The notes below the pieces were generated by a model. It was given only the letters and a program-made list of their open reading frames with translations, searched no databases and had not been told where the DNA came from. From positions 1,176,964 through 1,240,963 of the forward strand of contig OY365818.1 of NCBI GenBank assembly GCA_959347315.1: a DNA stretch of 64,000 nt, read 5' to 3'. Source of the stretch: Bimastos eiseni. Taxonomy: Eukaryota; Annelida; Clitellata; Crassiclitellata; Lumbricidae. Position numbers and translations under genes: made by a program. Positions 1 through 11,199 of this stretch are shown here, piece after piece. How positions within the stretch are numbered: the stretch's first letter is position 1; each line of letters starts with the position of its first letter.

Positions 1-1146
1 AAAAAAAGGGGGTTCTTATTCACAAGTGCTGCATCAAATCAGAGGGGTTGTCCGAAGGATAATCCATGTCAATGCCTCCTTATAGGCAAGCATGGGAAAG
101 CAATGCTCCACACATTTAAGAATTATAAGGACTACCCGGGCAAAGTTGGGTACTTCAGCTGGTAATTGATAAAAAAAATATTGGTTACACTGTGATGCAG
201 TCACAGATGGCATTGTTGAGTGAACTTACGCGAGACTTTGGTGACAGTATTTGTAATCGTTACCTTTTATCGCGCCTGGCACAAGGCATGGACCAATGAT
301 ACATGTAGCACGATATCAACCAGTGACTCAATAAATTATACCATCACCAAATTTTTTGGCATAAATAATTTTTCCAATTGGGTCATAATGAGTATTCTGA
401 CCATGCACAGTCGGTGGGAAGATAAGATTACAAGGGAGAGGACTGGCCACCCGCCCCCATATGCCAAGGCTAAGAAAATGAAGTCACTAACACTTGATAC
501 CCTTGGTTGTCTAACAGCCAGCTTAGGGGACTGCTCTTCTATACTCACACATAAGTTAATGCTGCACTAAAAATACTAAAAATCAATTATCGCTCTGGAA
601 CTCATCAACAAGTAGCAGGCGAGTGGATTGGTTAAGAATGGCAGAGCAATACCTCTAAATCGTCATCTTCTCGCACAGCTGACAGACTCTGGTGACACTG
701 GGAGAAGAATTGCAGAGCCTTGGAATGGAATGCCAGTTGGATGCTCACAAATTCACTCATCACTTGCTAAGAAACGAAAGAATCATGAACTGCATTGAAC
801 ATCTAAAGGATAAATGTTAGAGCAATGACCAGACAAAGATATAATTCGATGACCTTGTTGAGTAATATCATAAGTCTGGGGAATAAGAAGTTATTTTGAG
901 TATTTTAGGCCAGAGTTCAAAGTTTTATAAGCTTTGAGCACCACATTGAAACTGGCTCAAAGTTATAATTCCATTCAAAGAGTTAAACTGAATTCACTTT
1001 GAATAGGAAGTCAATGCAAAGATCTAAGCACAGAGGTTATATGTTCATAATTATATGTAATAATTATAGATACATAACTAAATATGCATTGGTAGACAAA
1101 ACTACTCTTCAACAGTATAGATAATACAGCACTTGTCATTGCTTGC
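1..1146. other. Non-coding, 3' side of the CIBAR gene
   Basis: No exon was recognised here. The remaining 3' exons of the CIBAR/FAM92 gene (end of the BAR domain and the acidic tail) would be expected on the minus strand either in this stretch or beyond the window edge, but no segment with the right splice signals and residues was seen. It contains one SINE body (about 390-550). Confidence 0.5.
390..550 (+). mobile_element. SINE family A body, copy 1
   Basis: One of about nine related copies in the window, recognised by the shared words GTGGGAAGAT, CATATGC(C/T)(A/G)AGGC and AAAATGAAGT and by the same spacing. The other copies are near 11.1, 19.6, 26.1, 31.8, 37.4, 41.3, 47.2 and 49.3 kb. Copies at 26.1 and 41.3 kb extend into a tRNA-like head. 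The 116-aa open frame at 220-570 is a by-product of this element and not a gene. Confidence 0.7.
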
Positions 1147-4100
1147 CTTGATATCTTCAAGCTTCTTTCTCTCGAATGCGTCCATTTCTTGCTCGAGATC
1201 GTGAGACTCCCTCGACGCATCAACGGACGCTCTCTGTAGTTCATTTTGTGCCTGTGCATCATAATCAAACTCAATTACAATTACAATTACAATGCCTAAT
1301 AACAATAAAAATAAAACAGATTATTAGATGGCGACTAAGCACAGACAAGGCTGATAAAAGGGTGTTGGTGACGAGTTTAATACATACATACATACATACA
1401 TACATACATACACACATACACACACACACACACACACATACATACGAGAAAGACAGACAAAGACATGGATGGAAAATGTGAGACAAGATCTCGGAGAAAA
1501 TAATATGGACATGAGAAGTGCCATGGATACCATCAGAGACAGACAGAAATGGAACCGTTATGTAAAAACCTCATCATCGACACACACCTGATGGAAGAGT
1601 AAGAGAGATCTTGGTCATAGATATTGGTGCTCTAGAAATGCGTAATAATAATACACATATGTAATTGTATTCATGCCTACATCGAACACTGGCACCAACA
1701 TCATCAATCATCAGATCAAATGATTAGAGCTTTTAGATGACATACAATCCAGAAATGAGCTTACTAACGATGGCATTGGACAAAACTTATTAGAAATGGA
1801 ATAAAAACTATACAGGTAGAACTCTGCTAGCTCGTTATAGTCTATAACTTGATATCCTGTAAGGTAAGCTGCAAATCCCGAGACTCGTTCTTGGGGTAAC
1901 TGACAATGGTCCATGATGATGTGTCCAGCAATGAAATAAAAATACTCGATGTCTGAAATTAATCGATGATTTACCTGTCTCTGAATCGTGGTTAAGTTTT
2001 GAAAACAAAACTCATCAGACACTATTTAAGCAGGTAAGATAGTAAATAAGCATAGCTTTTATAACGCCATTAGCAAATGCACAATGGGACATAAAAATTG
2101 AATTAAAAATTACACATACAAGGAATAATAATGAATAGTGAATAACAATGAGTAATTTAAATAATTATATTGAATAATTTAACTGCAGACAAAACCCTAT
2201 TCACTGGATTTATGCTCCGGTGTTTCGAGTGAATTGAAGCAACAGTGAAACTCCTTGAACTCTGGTACTAGTTGCTGGAAAATGGAAATACAGAGGTCAT
2301 TGTGGATTGCTGAAAAAAAATGACAACAATGGTGGAACAAAGAACTTTGTGAAAGTCCCTACAGGAAAGGTCTTAGAGTTGGAGGGGACCCAAGCACATA
2401 CCCTCCACAGCACAAAGCAAGTGCCCTAGCCAGCTGTTTACCATATCAATGAATCATATCACAGTTGATTTAAACTGCAGAGCCTCTGTTTCTGCCCATG
2501 TTCTTAAGACTTTCTTTTCCTCTGGGGCTTGTCACATTGGGAGCGCCTCTGATTAGGTTGTACAGGGAGAGGCAGTCGTCACTCTACCCTTTCGGCACAA
2601 CAACATTATCAAAATCCCTCTGGCTACAATAATTGTAATCTCCAAACTTCTAAAGTGCCACTTAATCCAAGCACAGGGCACCAGCTCCTTTGGTTTTAAT
2701 CCGTTCAATAGATCAGTTTGGATCCCAAAACGTCATACATACAAAGTGAACACTAAAGAAACCTCTGGAAGAATTAGACTACGAGGAGAAAGGATACAAT
2801 CTGATGAGTGTCGTTCGGACTTCTCTCCATCAGGCGATCCAGAGTCTTCCGCTGTCTAACCTCTCTCTCATGGGCTGCAAATGCAGTCCTTATTCGCTCC
2901 TTTAAACCAAAAAATCTATTAATTAATTTACCCTCTTCAATACTCTATTAACGCCTTAACAATGAGCGCGCACCAAACGTGACGGGGAAACTGATAAAGC
3001 TCCTCGTTAAAAGCTAAATAATAACTTCTTAGATCAGAAAGCATAAGATTCAACTATCATGACACAGAGGCACATGGAGAGTTAGTCAACAGGACCCTAA
3101 CAAATGCCTTAGCATAATAATCCGCTGATGATTTACTAATCACGCAGATTTTAATTAAATCGAAAATTAATTACATAATGACCTACTTATTTAGCATATT
3201 TTACCCTGCCCTTTAAACTTCCCTTGAGGGGTTCCTAAAGTTTGCTTCATATGCATTCAGATACCTTAGCCTTCAGAAGTATTTATGTGCATATTAACCT
3301 AGACCCATTTACATAATGAGTGATAAATTACCTTGGCCTGTTTACATGACTTTCCATATGTTGCCAGTGGGTCGATGACCTTCTTTTCCAATCGTTTTAC
3401 CTAGGAAATTTTCACATCATGTATACATAGCAAGTTGATTCGATTAAATATATTCAGAAATGCAAATTGACAAACAACTATGCTAGCAAAATAAGAAATT
3501 GCCTGTTGAGATATTGGTGCTTATCATATTAATATTATGAAAAAAATCTGAGGTGGGGCAACAACTGTGTTTAAGAGCAAAATGTGTTACTGGATATTTC
3601 ACAAGTAACAAAGCCTCAAAATTTCGCCAAATCATATCAATCAATCAATAAAACTACAACATGACTCCCAGTCACAGGGGTATCTTGATATAGTGCCTCT
3701 TCAAGAAATCTACTCAGAAGCACCCTCTGTGCTGACCTATCTGACATTAAATGTCATTGAGCAAGATATAATACATCGGCTAGAAAAACTATGCACAGAA
3801 AGCTGAAAAGAGTCTCCAGTGGTGGGCCCACGCACAGCGTGGAACCAACCAACAGATTCCCGTCGACAGATGGCATGGATGTTCAGAGTCTCTGGGCCAA
3901 GTTGTGTCGAAAGGACAGAGCAACAACTGTTGACATACAAGCAAACAAAACATTAAAGAGAGTTGTGAAAAGGGTACGTGTGGTCTCAAACTACGACATC
4001 TACCTCGGCATTTCGATAGTCCTCCACAACTGACAGATTCCCAACAAAGTCCTTGAGAGCGGCCTGAGTCGTTGGATTATGAGTCTCGTTCTGCGCGTAC

Positions 4101-4403
4101 ATCTGAACTGACCGGGCAACCTCATCTCCTGCAATTCACATAAGAGTTTTGAATTATTATTATTATTATTGACATCCTCTTAGGAAGCTCCTAAAATTCT
4201 GCTTATAAATAGTCCAGGTTTACAAGTTGAATCCTTCAGGAGAAAAAACTGTCTGGTGACAGCTGATTATATAGACTTAACAATGGAAAATATATAATGG
4301 GGCCATAGAGTGATGGAAAACACACTGGGGCACAGAGCCGATATCAGTAATAAAATTTAGTAGAAATGCTCTTTATTTAATCAGTTTTATTCACACCAGC
4401 AAC

Positions 4404-4438
<35 letters not shown>

Positions 4439-4587
4439 CAATTTATTATGAGCAGCAATTCCTGAGCTTACCCTTGTTTCTGAGCTTGGCCAGCGCACGC
4501 ACGTACCCACCAACGCCCTGGCAGATCTCACCAAAATGTTTTTCCACCAATGTTATGCGATCTTGAACGATTTTGCAAGGATTTCCA
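1147..4587 (-). CDS. CIBAR1: CIBAR/FAM92 BAR-domain protein, partial (5 internal exons)
   Basis: Exons (minus strand, 5' to 3'): 4587-4472, 4128-4004, 3400-3332, 2899-2798, 1251-1147. Splice phases join without a break to about 171 residues of one BAR-domain helix bundle. Recognisable family motifs in order are VEKHFGEICQ, VEDYRNAEVKRLEKKV, DPLATYGK, and ELQRASVDASRESHDLEQ followed by FERKKLEDIK. In vertebrates CIBAR1 (FAM92A) binds Chibby at the ciliary base and shapes membranes. The first exon must end in phase 2 upstream of 4587 and was not found. The exons after DIK are also missing, so the gene is partial in this window. The last donor is a GC-type site (AAG|GCAAGC), a rare but known class. 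CIBAR1 and CIBAR2 cannot be separated here; the symbol is the ancestral family name. Confidence 0.9.
1380..1445. repeat. (CATA)n/(CA)n microsatellite
   Basis: Simple run of CATACATA followed by ACACAC. It creates open frames on both strands (His/Thr-rich and Cys/Val-rich) that are artefacts. Confidence 0.95.
2197..2309 (-). other. Possible unassigned exon inside the CIBAR gene
   Basis: A strong acceptor (a T-run, then CAG at 2310-2312) is followed by an open frame of 36 residues ending at a stop (2197-2199), with AIHNDLCISIF and FKEFHCCFNSLE. Its hydrophobic pattern loosely resembles the CIBAR segment that follows DIK, with almost no identity. It also lies upstream of the AQNELQ exon in transcript order, and its phase does not fit the exon at 2899-2798. 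It could be an alternative terminal exon, a relic, or chance. Confidence 0.2.
4402..4438. repeat. (GAT)n microsatellite
   Basis: About twelve GAT triplets just 3' (minus sense) of the first recognised CIBAR exon, within an intron. Confidence 0.95.
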
Positions 4588-5705
4588 CTGAAATTTGACA
4601 AACACTGGAAGGCTGTACCACACGAGAGTCGTCAAAATACAGGAACGATCAAAATGGACGGCAAGTAACCTGTACCCGATAATTTCAGTTTATAGCCCAG
4701 AATATTCCTAAACTGTTAAACGCTGCACTTCAAATCTGTACCTTTGAATCATACAGACCATCACAAATTTACCTCCCTATGGCCGGACCAAATACGTAAA
4801 GAGCTCTGTCAAATAAGCGATGTGCACTTCAACGAGATCTTCTACGGGGATTCCACTAGCAAGATTCAGCAAAGTAATTCGTGAAACACGTCTCGGTATC
4901 TAAGGAAGCCGTGGGTACTTCATATACAAAAAAACCGACTTAAGCAACTTGCAATTCATATCAAATACCTCAGAATAGTATGAGATCCAGATTGATTCAT
5001 AGTTGCTAATGTAACGGGGGTTCGTATAATCGCTCAAAGAATAAAACTTTGATAGTTAAAATAAAATGTGCAGGTTGTCCGAAAACTAACTTCGTTACCA
5101 AAGGTGTAATGGAAACTATATATTGATATAGCGCTATTATCAGTCTGTCGCATTTCTAGTTGTGGCTATTTTCCGTTTCTTTACAATGAATTTCGGGATT
5201 CGGTTTAATATTCATCAAAGTGACAAGCTGTGGCTATAAGCCAACTTAAAGTAACTCGGGGTTATCTTTTCTTACCTACGAGAATTTAAAAAAATTATCT
5301 TCTGTTGTACAAGACTTTGCCAATTTAATTATTGTAGGCTAACTAGTTTAATAATAATGTAATGTAAATCTTCGAAATATCTCAACGCTTTACAGAAGCC
5401 CAGTAATTGGGACTAGCTTAATCGCACGCGTTTATACCGCGTTGTCGGAACCCCACTTACTTACGATAGCAGGCCTATCCTGGCCACAGTCGCCAGTGAA
5501 ATCAGTCGACTGGATAAAGAGCTCGCCAGTCAATTCATTATGATCCAACAAATATTATCTCAATATTTATTCTTCTATTATCTCTGTCCAATAAGCAGTG
5601 TTTCACCTGTTCAGTCAATATCATCTCACCTGCTCACTCAGCTATTATTCACCTAACCAACAAATCAAAGCAATTAAACTGCAAAAATCAACAGTTCAAT
5701 AAGAA
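4588..5705. other. CIBAR 5' side, no exon recognised
   Basis: The first coding exon of the CIBAR gene should lie here or higher, up to about 9 kb. It would encode a short N-terminus and end in phase 2. I could not pick it out; nothing else is recognised in this AT-rich stretch. Confidence 0.4.
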
Positions 5706-6958
5706 CCCATCCATACATTAAGTACGTAAAAAAATCGGCTTTTCGGACCCCCCTTCTGTTGCATTGCGTACATTTCGTGGACCCCTCCCCATGCGTAAGT
5801 ACGTTTGAGCTCACTACCCCCTCATTGCAACTGATAAATAGCTAAAAGGGGGCCGTCCATAAAGTACGTCACGCTCCAGGGGAGGGGGTGTAAGAAAGTG
5901 TGACAGTTTGTGACAGAGGGAGGGGGTCAGGCCACGTGTGACGTCACACATTTCTTTTTAAAAATATTATTTATAATTTATTTTTTTAGTAGAATTTAAG
6001 TTTTAAAAATAATTGTCAAAAATTTTGTGAAACATTTGAATTTGGACTGTTTTATTTTTTAGTTAGTAAAGGGGTGAAAGAAAATCTAAATTATAATTTC
6101 GTTTTTATTAGAGGTTAACACATGGATAAATATTCATATTGCCCGCTGTAACAACCCTAGAGTCATAAAAGCCTGTTTTGTTTCCTTTTTATTATTTAAT
6201 CACTGGGTTGAGGTCAAGTTTCGCTAATCTACTTCGTATCTTGTGTAAAAAGATTGCATAATCGGAAGATTATCTGAAACTTGACCTCACCTATTGTAAA
6301 TAAAAAAGCAGCAGATAAATGATGTGTATTATATAATTGTCTAGTCTAATTTTTGTTTTCAAATTCAATCTAGATTGAGTTACTGCTTCAATGAATAACT
6401 GTGACAACTATTGACAATTGACTATTCTACTAAGTCATTTTAATAATGTGATAGTTCTTTTAAGTGGAAATTTTATATTTTAATACAGTTTAATAGGGAA
6501 GTGTGTTTTAGATTAAATTTTAATTAGGTGTTAATTTTTTTTTTCGAAAGTGTGACGTACTTTAGGGGGGGGTCCGAGATTTGTGACAGTTTGTGACATG
6601 GGAGAGGGGGGGGGTTAAAAATTGTCAAAAATAGCGTGACGTACTTTATGGATGGCCCCAAACATCTATAAAAAATTGATTTTACCACAGGCTATTTATT
6701 TTTCCTAAGCATCATAATTTATTTAACAGCTTAAATTTGTTAACTGTTATGAAGAAATAAAACACTAACAATTCTTGCATTTAAAGTTTTAATGTAACAT
6801 AAAATTGATTAAGCAAGAATATAGTCTGTGATTGGGTTTACAGTTCTGATTTCAACATTCCGTATTGTGTACGTAATAATTAGAAAATTATATTTGCGTA
6901 CGAACATATTTTCGAAACCCCCTCCCTCTTCCTGCGCACCTAATGTGTGGACGGCCCC
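5706..6958. mobile_element. Outer non-autonomous TIR DNA transposon (interrupted)
   Basis: Left end CCATCCATACATTAAGTACG near 5707 and right end, reverse-complemented, CCGTCCACACATTAGGTGCG near 6958 pair imperfectly (about 15 of 20). C-rich tracts lie just inside the left end (CCCCCC near 5747, CCCCTCCCC near 5782) and inside the right end (near 6920). A second element with better-matched ends sits inside it. No transposase frame is present. Confidence 0.5.
5849..6659. mobile_element. Inner non-autonomous TIR DNA transposon, 811 bp
   Basis: Terminal inverted repeats of 27 bp, 5849-5875 and 6633-6659, match at 26 of 27 positions; each begins GGGGCC and contains TCCATAAAGTACGTCACGCT. Subterminal repeats GTGACAGTTTGTGACA occur near both ends. 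A second internal inverted repeat built on TGAGGTCAAGTTTC lies at 6209-6230 and 6267-6289. There is no coding capacity, so it is MITE-like. The superfamily was not assigned because target-site duplications are not clear. Confidence 0.85.
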
Positions 6959-6959
6959 T

Positions 6960-9095
6960 AACTGCTATAATTCAATTACATAGCTTTGAATAGATCAATT
7001 TATTGTTAGAAATCAAAACAATTGCCGGATAATAACGAATAGCAAATCTTCATTTCACATCTAGATTGTTGTCATCTGGAGATAAAGAAAATCCGAAATT
7101 AAGTGCAAGAACGATGATACTAATGAGAGACTGAATATTCATTCAACATATATACAAGTAAATCGCCCTGAAAATTCCAGAACGCAAAAATTAAATAGTC
7201 TTGGAACAAGTTGAAAGAGAAAGGTAACCTTGACGATAAGAGCCACAATGAAGTCATAATGGTAACCATGGCTATAGTCAATGAATAGGAACAAGATGGA
7301 AGAAAATGATAACCATGTGACAGGTCATAATGATAACTATGGTGATGAATGCCTCAGCAAGCCAAAGAATTGTGACCACAAACAGCTTCCGTCATACGTT
7401 TAAGGAAATTCTAAAAATGCAACAACGAAATAATTGAACATTGCATTTAATAGTTATAATCCCACAAGATAAAAACTGTTGCTTCCTACACGCAAAACAA
7501 TTCATATAGCGCCGTATCAGCCGAGGTCGAAGAAAAGGTCACTGTACAAAGAGTCATAATATATGATGGTTGAAAGAGCAGTGATTTTAATGTCTACAGC
7601 GAGGGTGAATTCTGATGTCTTAATAGTCTACATCATAAGCGGCAGGATGGTTGTAGATAGATCTTCTGTATCTCTGCAACCTTGTCATCTATGGAGGTTG
7701 GAATCCCAGTGGGCCATAGGGACCATGCGAAAAGATATCCACGAAAAGAAAACTTGCTTTGGACACCTTCATCCTCCTTGCCGCATTCAAATGATTCTCT
7801 CTCTCCTCTCACAATAATTATTATCATCGCAATTAATAAGAGCCATTATCTGAGAAGCAAACACTAAGCGATGAGACACATCAGGGGCGTCAATCGCCCC
7901 TGAGTGATGGAGGTCCCCAGCGTTAAGAAGGCAAGATATTCCCCACTACCCCAAGACAAAAAACTATCCCCCCTACCTGAAATTGCAGGTATTTGACTCC
8001 GGACCCCCTATATGGACGCCCCTGAGGCACATTATCCTCAAGAAGAAAGTTGAATACATTTTGATACACACCAGAGCCGTCTTCAAGAGCAAGCCGTGAC
8101 AACACAGAATCTCGTAAAACAAGGCATGGACTCCAAATGAGAAATAACAAATCATTTTAATCAGGCAGTACCTTTCAAGCACAAACCCAAATCACCGCCC
8201 TTTACATCGACCCAAGAGATCGAAACAATTCCGACTTAAGCTTATCCGAAAACTCGTGCTGAGCCAAACAGACCAAAAGGCTACGTACGCTTAAAGAAAG
8301 TTTGTCTCAAGTGAAGCACCAAATTAAAATCTAAGTCGGCTTTAGAGAGAGACTTTCATTCCATGAAAGTCTTCTTTTTCCATAGGCTTTTGGCGACATT
8401 GTCACAAGGAGACACTGGTATCATGTGCAACAATGAAAAAAACTGTACATCATGACTAATGATATCCTGACCGTCACAGCATCAGTAAATTGAAATCAAT
8501 CCTGTACAAAAACGAGAATCTCGAAACATCTCCCAAGACAATTCATTTACTGAAACACAAACCCTTCATCTGAAACGCCATCCTAACACTGCTACATAGT
8601 CCACTTTTATATACAAGCGTACCAATTTGCACATTAGAGACCCTTCCGATAACATGCCATTATATCGATTCCAATAGAGCAGATGTCTTCAGGAATATTG
8701 TCAAAATTTTAACGCTACACAAGCACGTGTTACAGTTAAAATCAACCTTTCGCAGCCAACCATGTTAATGCCGACATCTTTATAAACACCTTCGTCAGTC
8801 TCTTTTTATACAATTTCTAAACAACAAAACCATGTTACCTAGCGCGGCTCCTCGCAAAGGCGGCATTACAGGAAGGGCCCGGTTTACCACGTAAAACCAT
8901 TCACTCCAGACACCAGCACATCATATCAAGGTCCTTGGTCCCAGGCCATGCACAGTAACGAAGCGTCTCTTTAAATCACAGCTCCACGACCAACATCCTA
9001 TCGCTCAACAGTCAAATCAACAACAGACGGAATCTTCGAGCCTATCAAGAGCAAACAGATCGAAGAACGCGTCCGTGAATCGTCTCCATCTGTCC
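6960..9095. other. Intergenic, CIBAR to SYS1
   Basis: About 2.1 kb between the DNA transposon and the SYS1 stop codon. It may hold the CIBAR promoter and first exon (not recognised) and the SYS1 3' UTR. No gene-like frame with splice signals was seen. Confidence 0.5.
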
Positions 9096-11008
9096 CTACA
9101 AGTCTACTTTAGAGCCGACGCTGAGCGGAATGGCTCGCAATTCTGTCCGCATGCAGAGAAATTCACCGAGGACAGTCATTATGATGACGCTGACGGCCAC
9201 CGTGAGCCACCAGGACGCGGAGTCCGGGAAGTAACCGTTGACGAAACAGCAGACGACGACGTGCACGATGTAGACAGTTCCGGCAAAGTCCCAGCACTGC
9301 TTCGTCCGCTGAATGACGTACCAGAGACCAAGACCGCTGCAACCGATATGCACACTATATTGTAATTGTACTTTGATGGTTAGGGATTGTATTGCACTTG
9401 CATTGTGATGGTATTGCGAGTGTAGTTTAATATTACACTAACTGTTTCTTAATTTATTGTAATTTCACTGTGTTTGTAATGCGTACTGTAATTGTATTGC
9501 ACTGTAAATGAATTTGAATGTAACTGTATTATAACTACATTGTAATTGTATTGTAACTGTATTTGACGTGTTGTACACTAATTGGATCATATTTGAATTC
9601 TACTTATATTGTATTTTTACAGTAATTGTATCGCAATTGTATTGTAATTTGACATTTTTATAGCACCACCTACAAAAATATTTTTCAGGCGACTATGAAC
9701 ATGAACACTGAATGAATGAAGCAATAAATGAATGAATGAAAGAGATCAAGTATTGATCAGAGGCTTAAGAGAAATGGAGATGGAGGTCACTTAGGGTGGA
9801 GGTCATATGACTCCACCCCAAGTACTGAAATAGACCCCAGATAACAAATCCAAAACAATCCAGAAAGTACAAACCCAATGAGTGCATTCAAGACGGACGC
9901 AATCATCAACAGATTCCCTTGTAAGCTCCTAAAATGCAGCATCTGAAACAGAAGGAACCAAGAAAATTATTTAGAATAAAGGAACACAACGATGAAGGAA
10001 CATCCTAGTAACATATTATACCAACATTTTGGAATGGAATGCAGCATAGCACAAGGAAACAGAATGCAATATAATACAATACAATGCATGCATACACAAA
10101 TACATACAATATAATGCATACAGAAATACAAACATACAATACATATATACATACATTGTAATGTTTCCTTCCCTACTGCAGTGAAGTTTTCACTCCTTTG
10201 ACATAACTTTAGAAAAAACACAAGAATAGAAAAGAGAATATAATAGTCAAAATAGAAAAGAGAATATAATAGTCAAAATAGAAAAGAGAATATAATAGTC
10301 AAAATAGAAAAGAGAATATAATAGTCAAAATAGAAAAGAGAATATAATAGTCAAAATAGAAAAGAGAATATAATAGTCAAAATAGAAAAGAGAATATAAT
10401 AGTCAAAATAGAAAAGAGAATATAATAGTCAAAATAGAAAAGAGAATGTAATTTCCCTGACAAAACTTAACACAGTTTAACACCCAACATTTTAAATTCC
10501 TCCTGAGCTCACTCAAATATTGAAGGGCCAACAATTACTAATCGCAATAACAATGGTCGCAGTAATAAATAATAATAATTAAAAAAAAACAATAATAGCA
10601 ACAAATAATAATAATGAAATGGCTTTACTATGTGAACTTTTTCAATCACAACGGTTCATCTACCTAACAAAAGGGGTTTAGGACAATCAAACAAAATAAA
10701 TTAGGACAATGATAAGAATAGGGGTTAGGACAATGTTAAAATAAAATAGGTTAGGGCAATGCCAACAAAATGGGTTAGGACAACACAACAAAAGGAGTTA
10801 AAACCATTAGAACAATGCCAAAGAAAGGGGTTAAGATGCGGACCTGATAACCAAACAGATGATCGATGGATCGATGCGATCCGGCGATGTAATCGACGAC
10901 ACAGATGCAGAATCCGAGACCGATGTAGAAGACACACTGCATCGTTACGATCTGAGAAACGATGAGGACCGGGTCCCAGACTGAACTTCGGAACTGACCA
11001 ATCGCCAT
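9096..11008 (-). CDS. SYS1: SYS1 Golgi trafficking membrane protein, complete
   Basis: Exons: 11008-10844, 9942-9875, 9336-9096; joined 474 bp, 157 aa, against about 156 aa in human. The N-terminus reads GQFRSSVWDPVLIVSQIV, a near-signature of SYS1. The middle exon carries NLLMIASVLNAL and the last exon KQCWDFAGTV, SWWLTVAV and GEFLCMRTELRAIPL, all in family order. Four hydrophobic helices are visible. In yeast and animals SYS1 is an integral trans-Golgi protein that recruits the GTPase ARFRP1 (Arl3) and so supports tethering of endosome-derived vesicles. For exon 3 the second AG (TTGCAG, before 9336) was chosen because it gives the family length; an earlier AG would add six residues. The first intron starts with GTCCGC, a poor donor, directly against a minisatellite. 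Confidence 0.95.
9360..9660. repeat. Degenerate TGTAATTGTATTG-rich tandem tract
   Basis: About 300 bp in SYS1 intron 2 made of irregular copies of a roughly 10-12 bp word related to ATTGTAATTGTA. Boundaries are approximate. Confidence 0.6.
10224..10446. repeat. 26-bp minisatellite, about 8.6 near-identical copies
   Basis: The unit begins AATAGAAAAGAGAATATAAT and ends AGTCAA. Copies are virtually identical until the last, which changes to GAATGTAAT. Lies in SYS1 intron 1. Near-perfect identity implies a recent expansion. Confidence 0.95.
10668..10837. repeat. GGGGTTAGGACAATG minisatellite next to SYS1 exon 1
   Basis: About six irregular copies of a 20-30 bp unit containing GGTTAGGACAATG with A-rich spacers. 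Its high-coordinate end touches the exon 1 donor (10838-10843). Confidence 0.75.
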
Positions 11009-11084
11009 CTCCCTCTGACACTACTAAACAATAACACCAGATAACTTGTAAGAAGAAAACCAGTCCAGAGAGGCTGTGTTATGA

Positions 11085-11180
11085 ACTGCTACTAGCGACT
11101 CTATTTTCTTGGCCTCCGCATATCGTGGCAGACGGTCAGTCGTCTCTCTCGCTGTCTCATTATCCCACCAACAGAGTAGT
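11085..11180 (-). mobile_element. SINE family A fragment, copy 2
   Basis: Reverse-orientation copy: ATTTTCTTGGCCTCCGCATA is the complement of the shared body, followed by the TCTCATTATCCCACCAACAG segment. It lies just 5' of the SYS1 start codon. Confidence 0.65.
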
Positions 11181-11199
11181 CAGTGAAATCTCTATCAAC

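Noticed and set aside
1271..1533. Cys/Val-rich frames on the minus strand
   Set aside because: Translation of a CATA/CA microsatellite.
1711..2022. 103-aa minus-strand frame inside the CIBAR gene
   Set aside because: It contains a GTAAAT donor-like site but no acceptor or family similarity; probably chance in an intron.
10224..10446. Regular short repeats resembling a CRISPR array
   Set aside because: Units are contiguous with no unique spacers and lie in a eukaryotic intron; this is a minisatellite.
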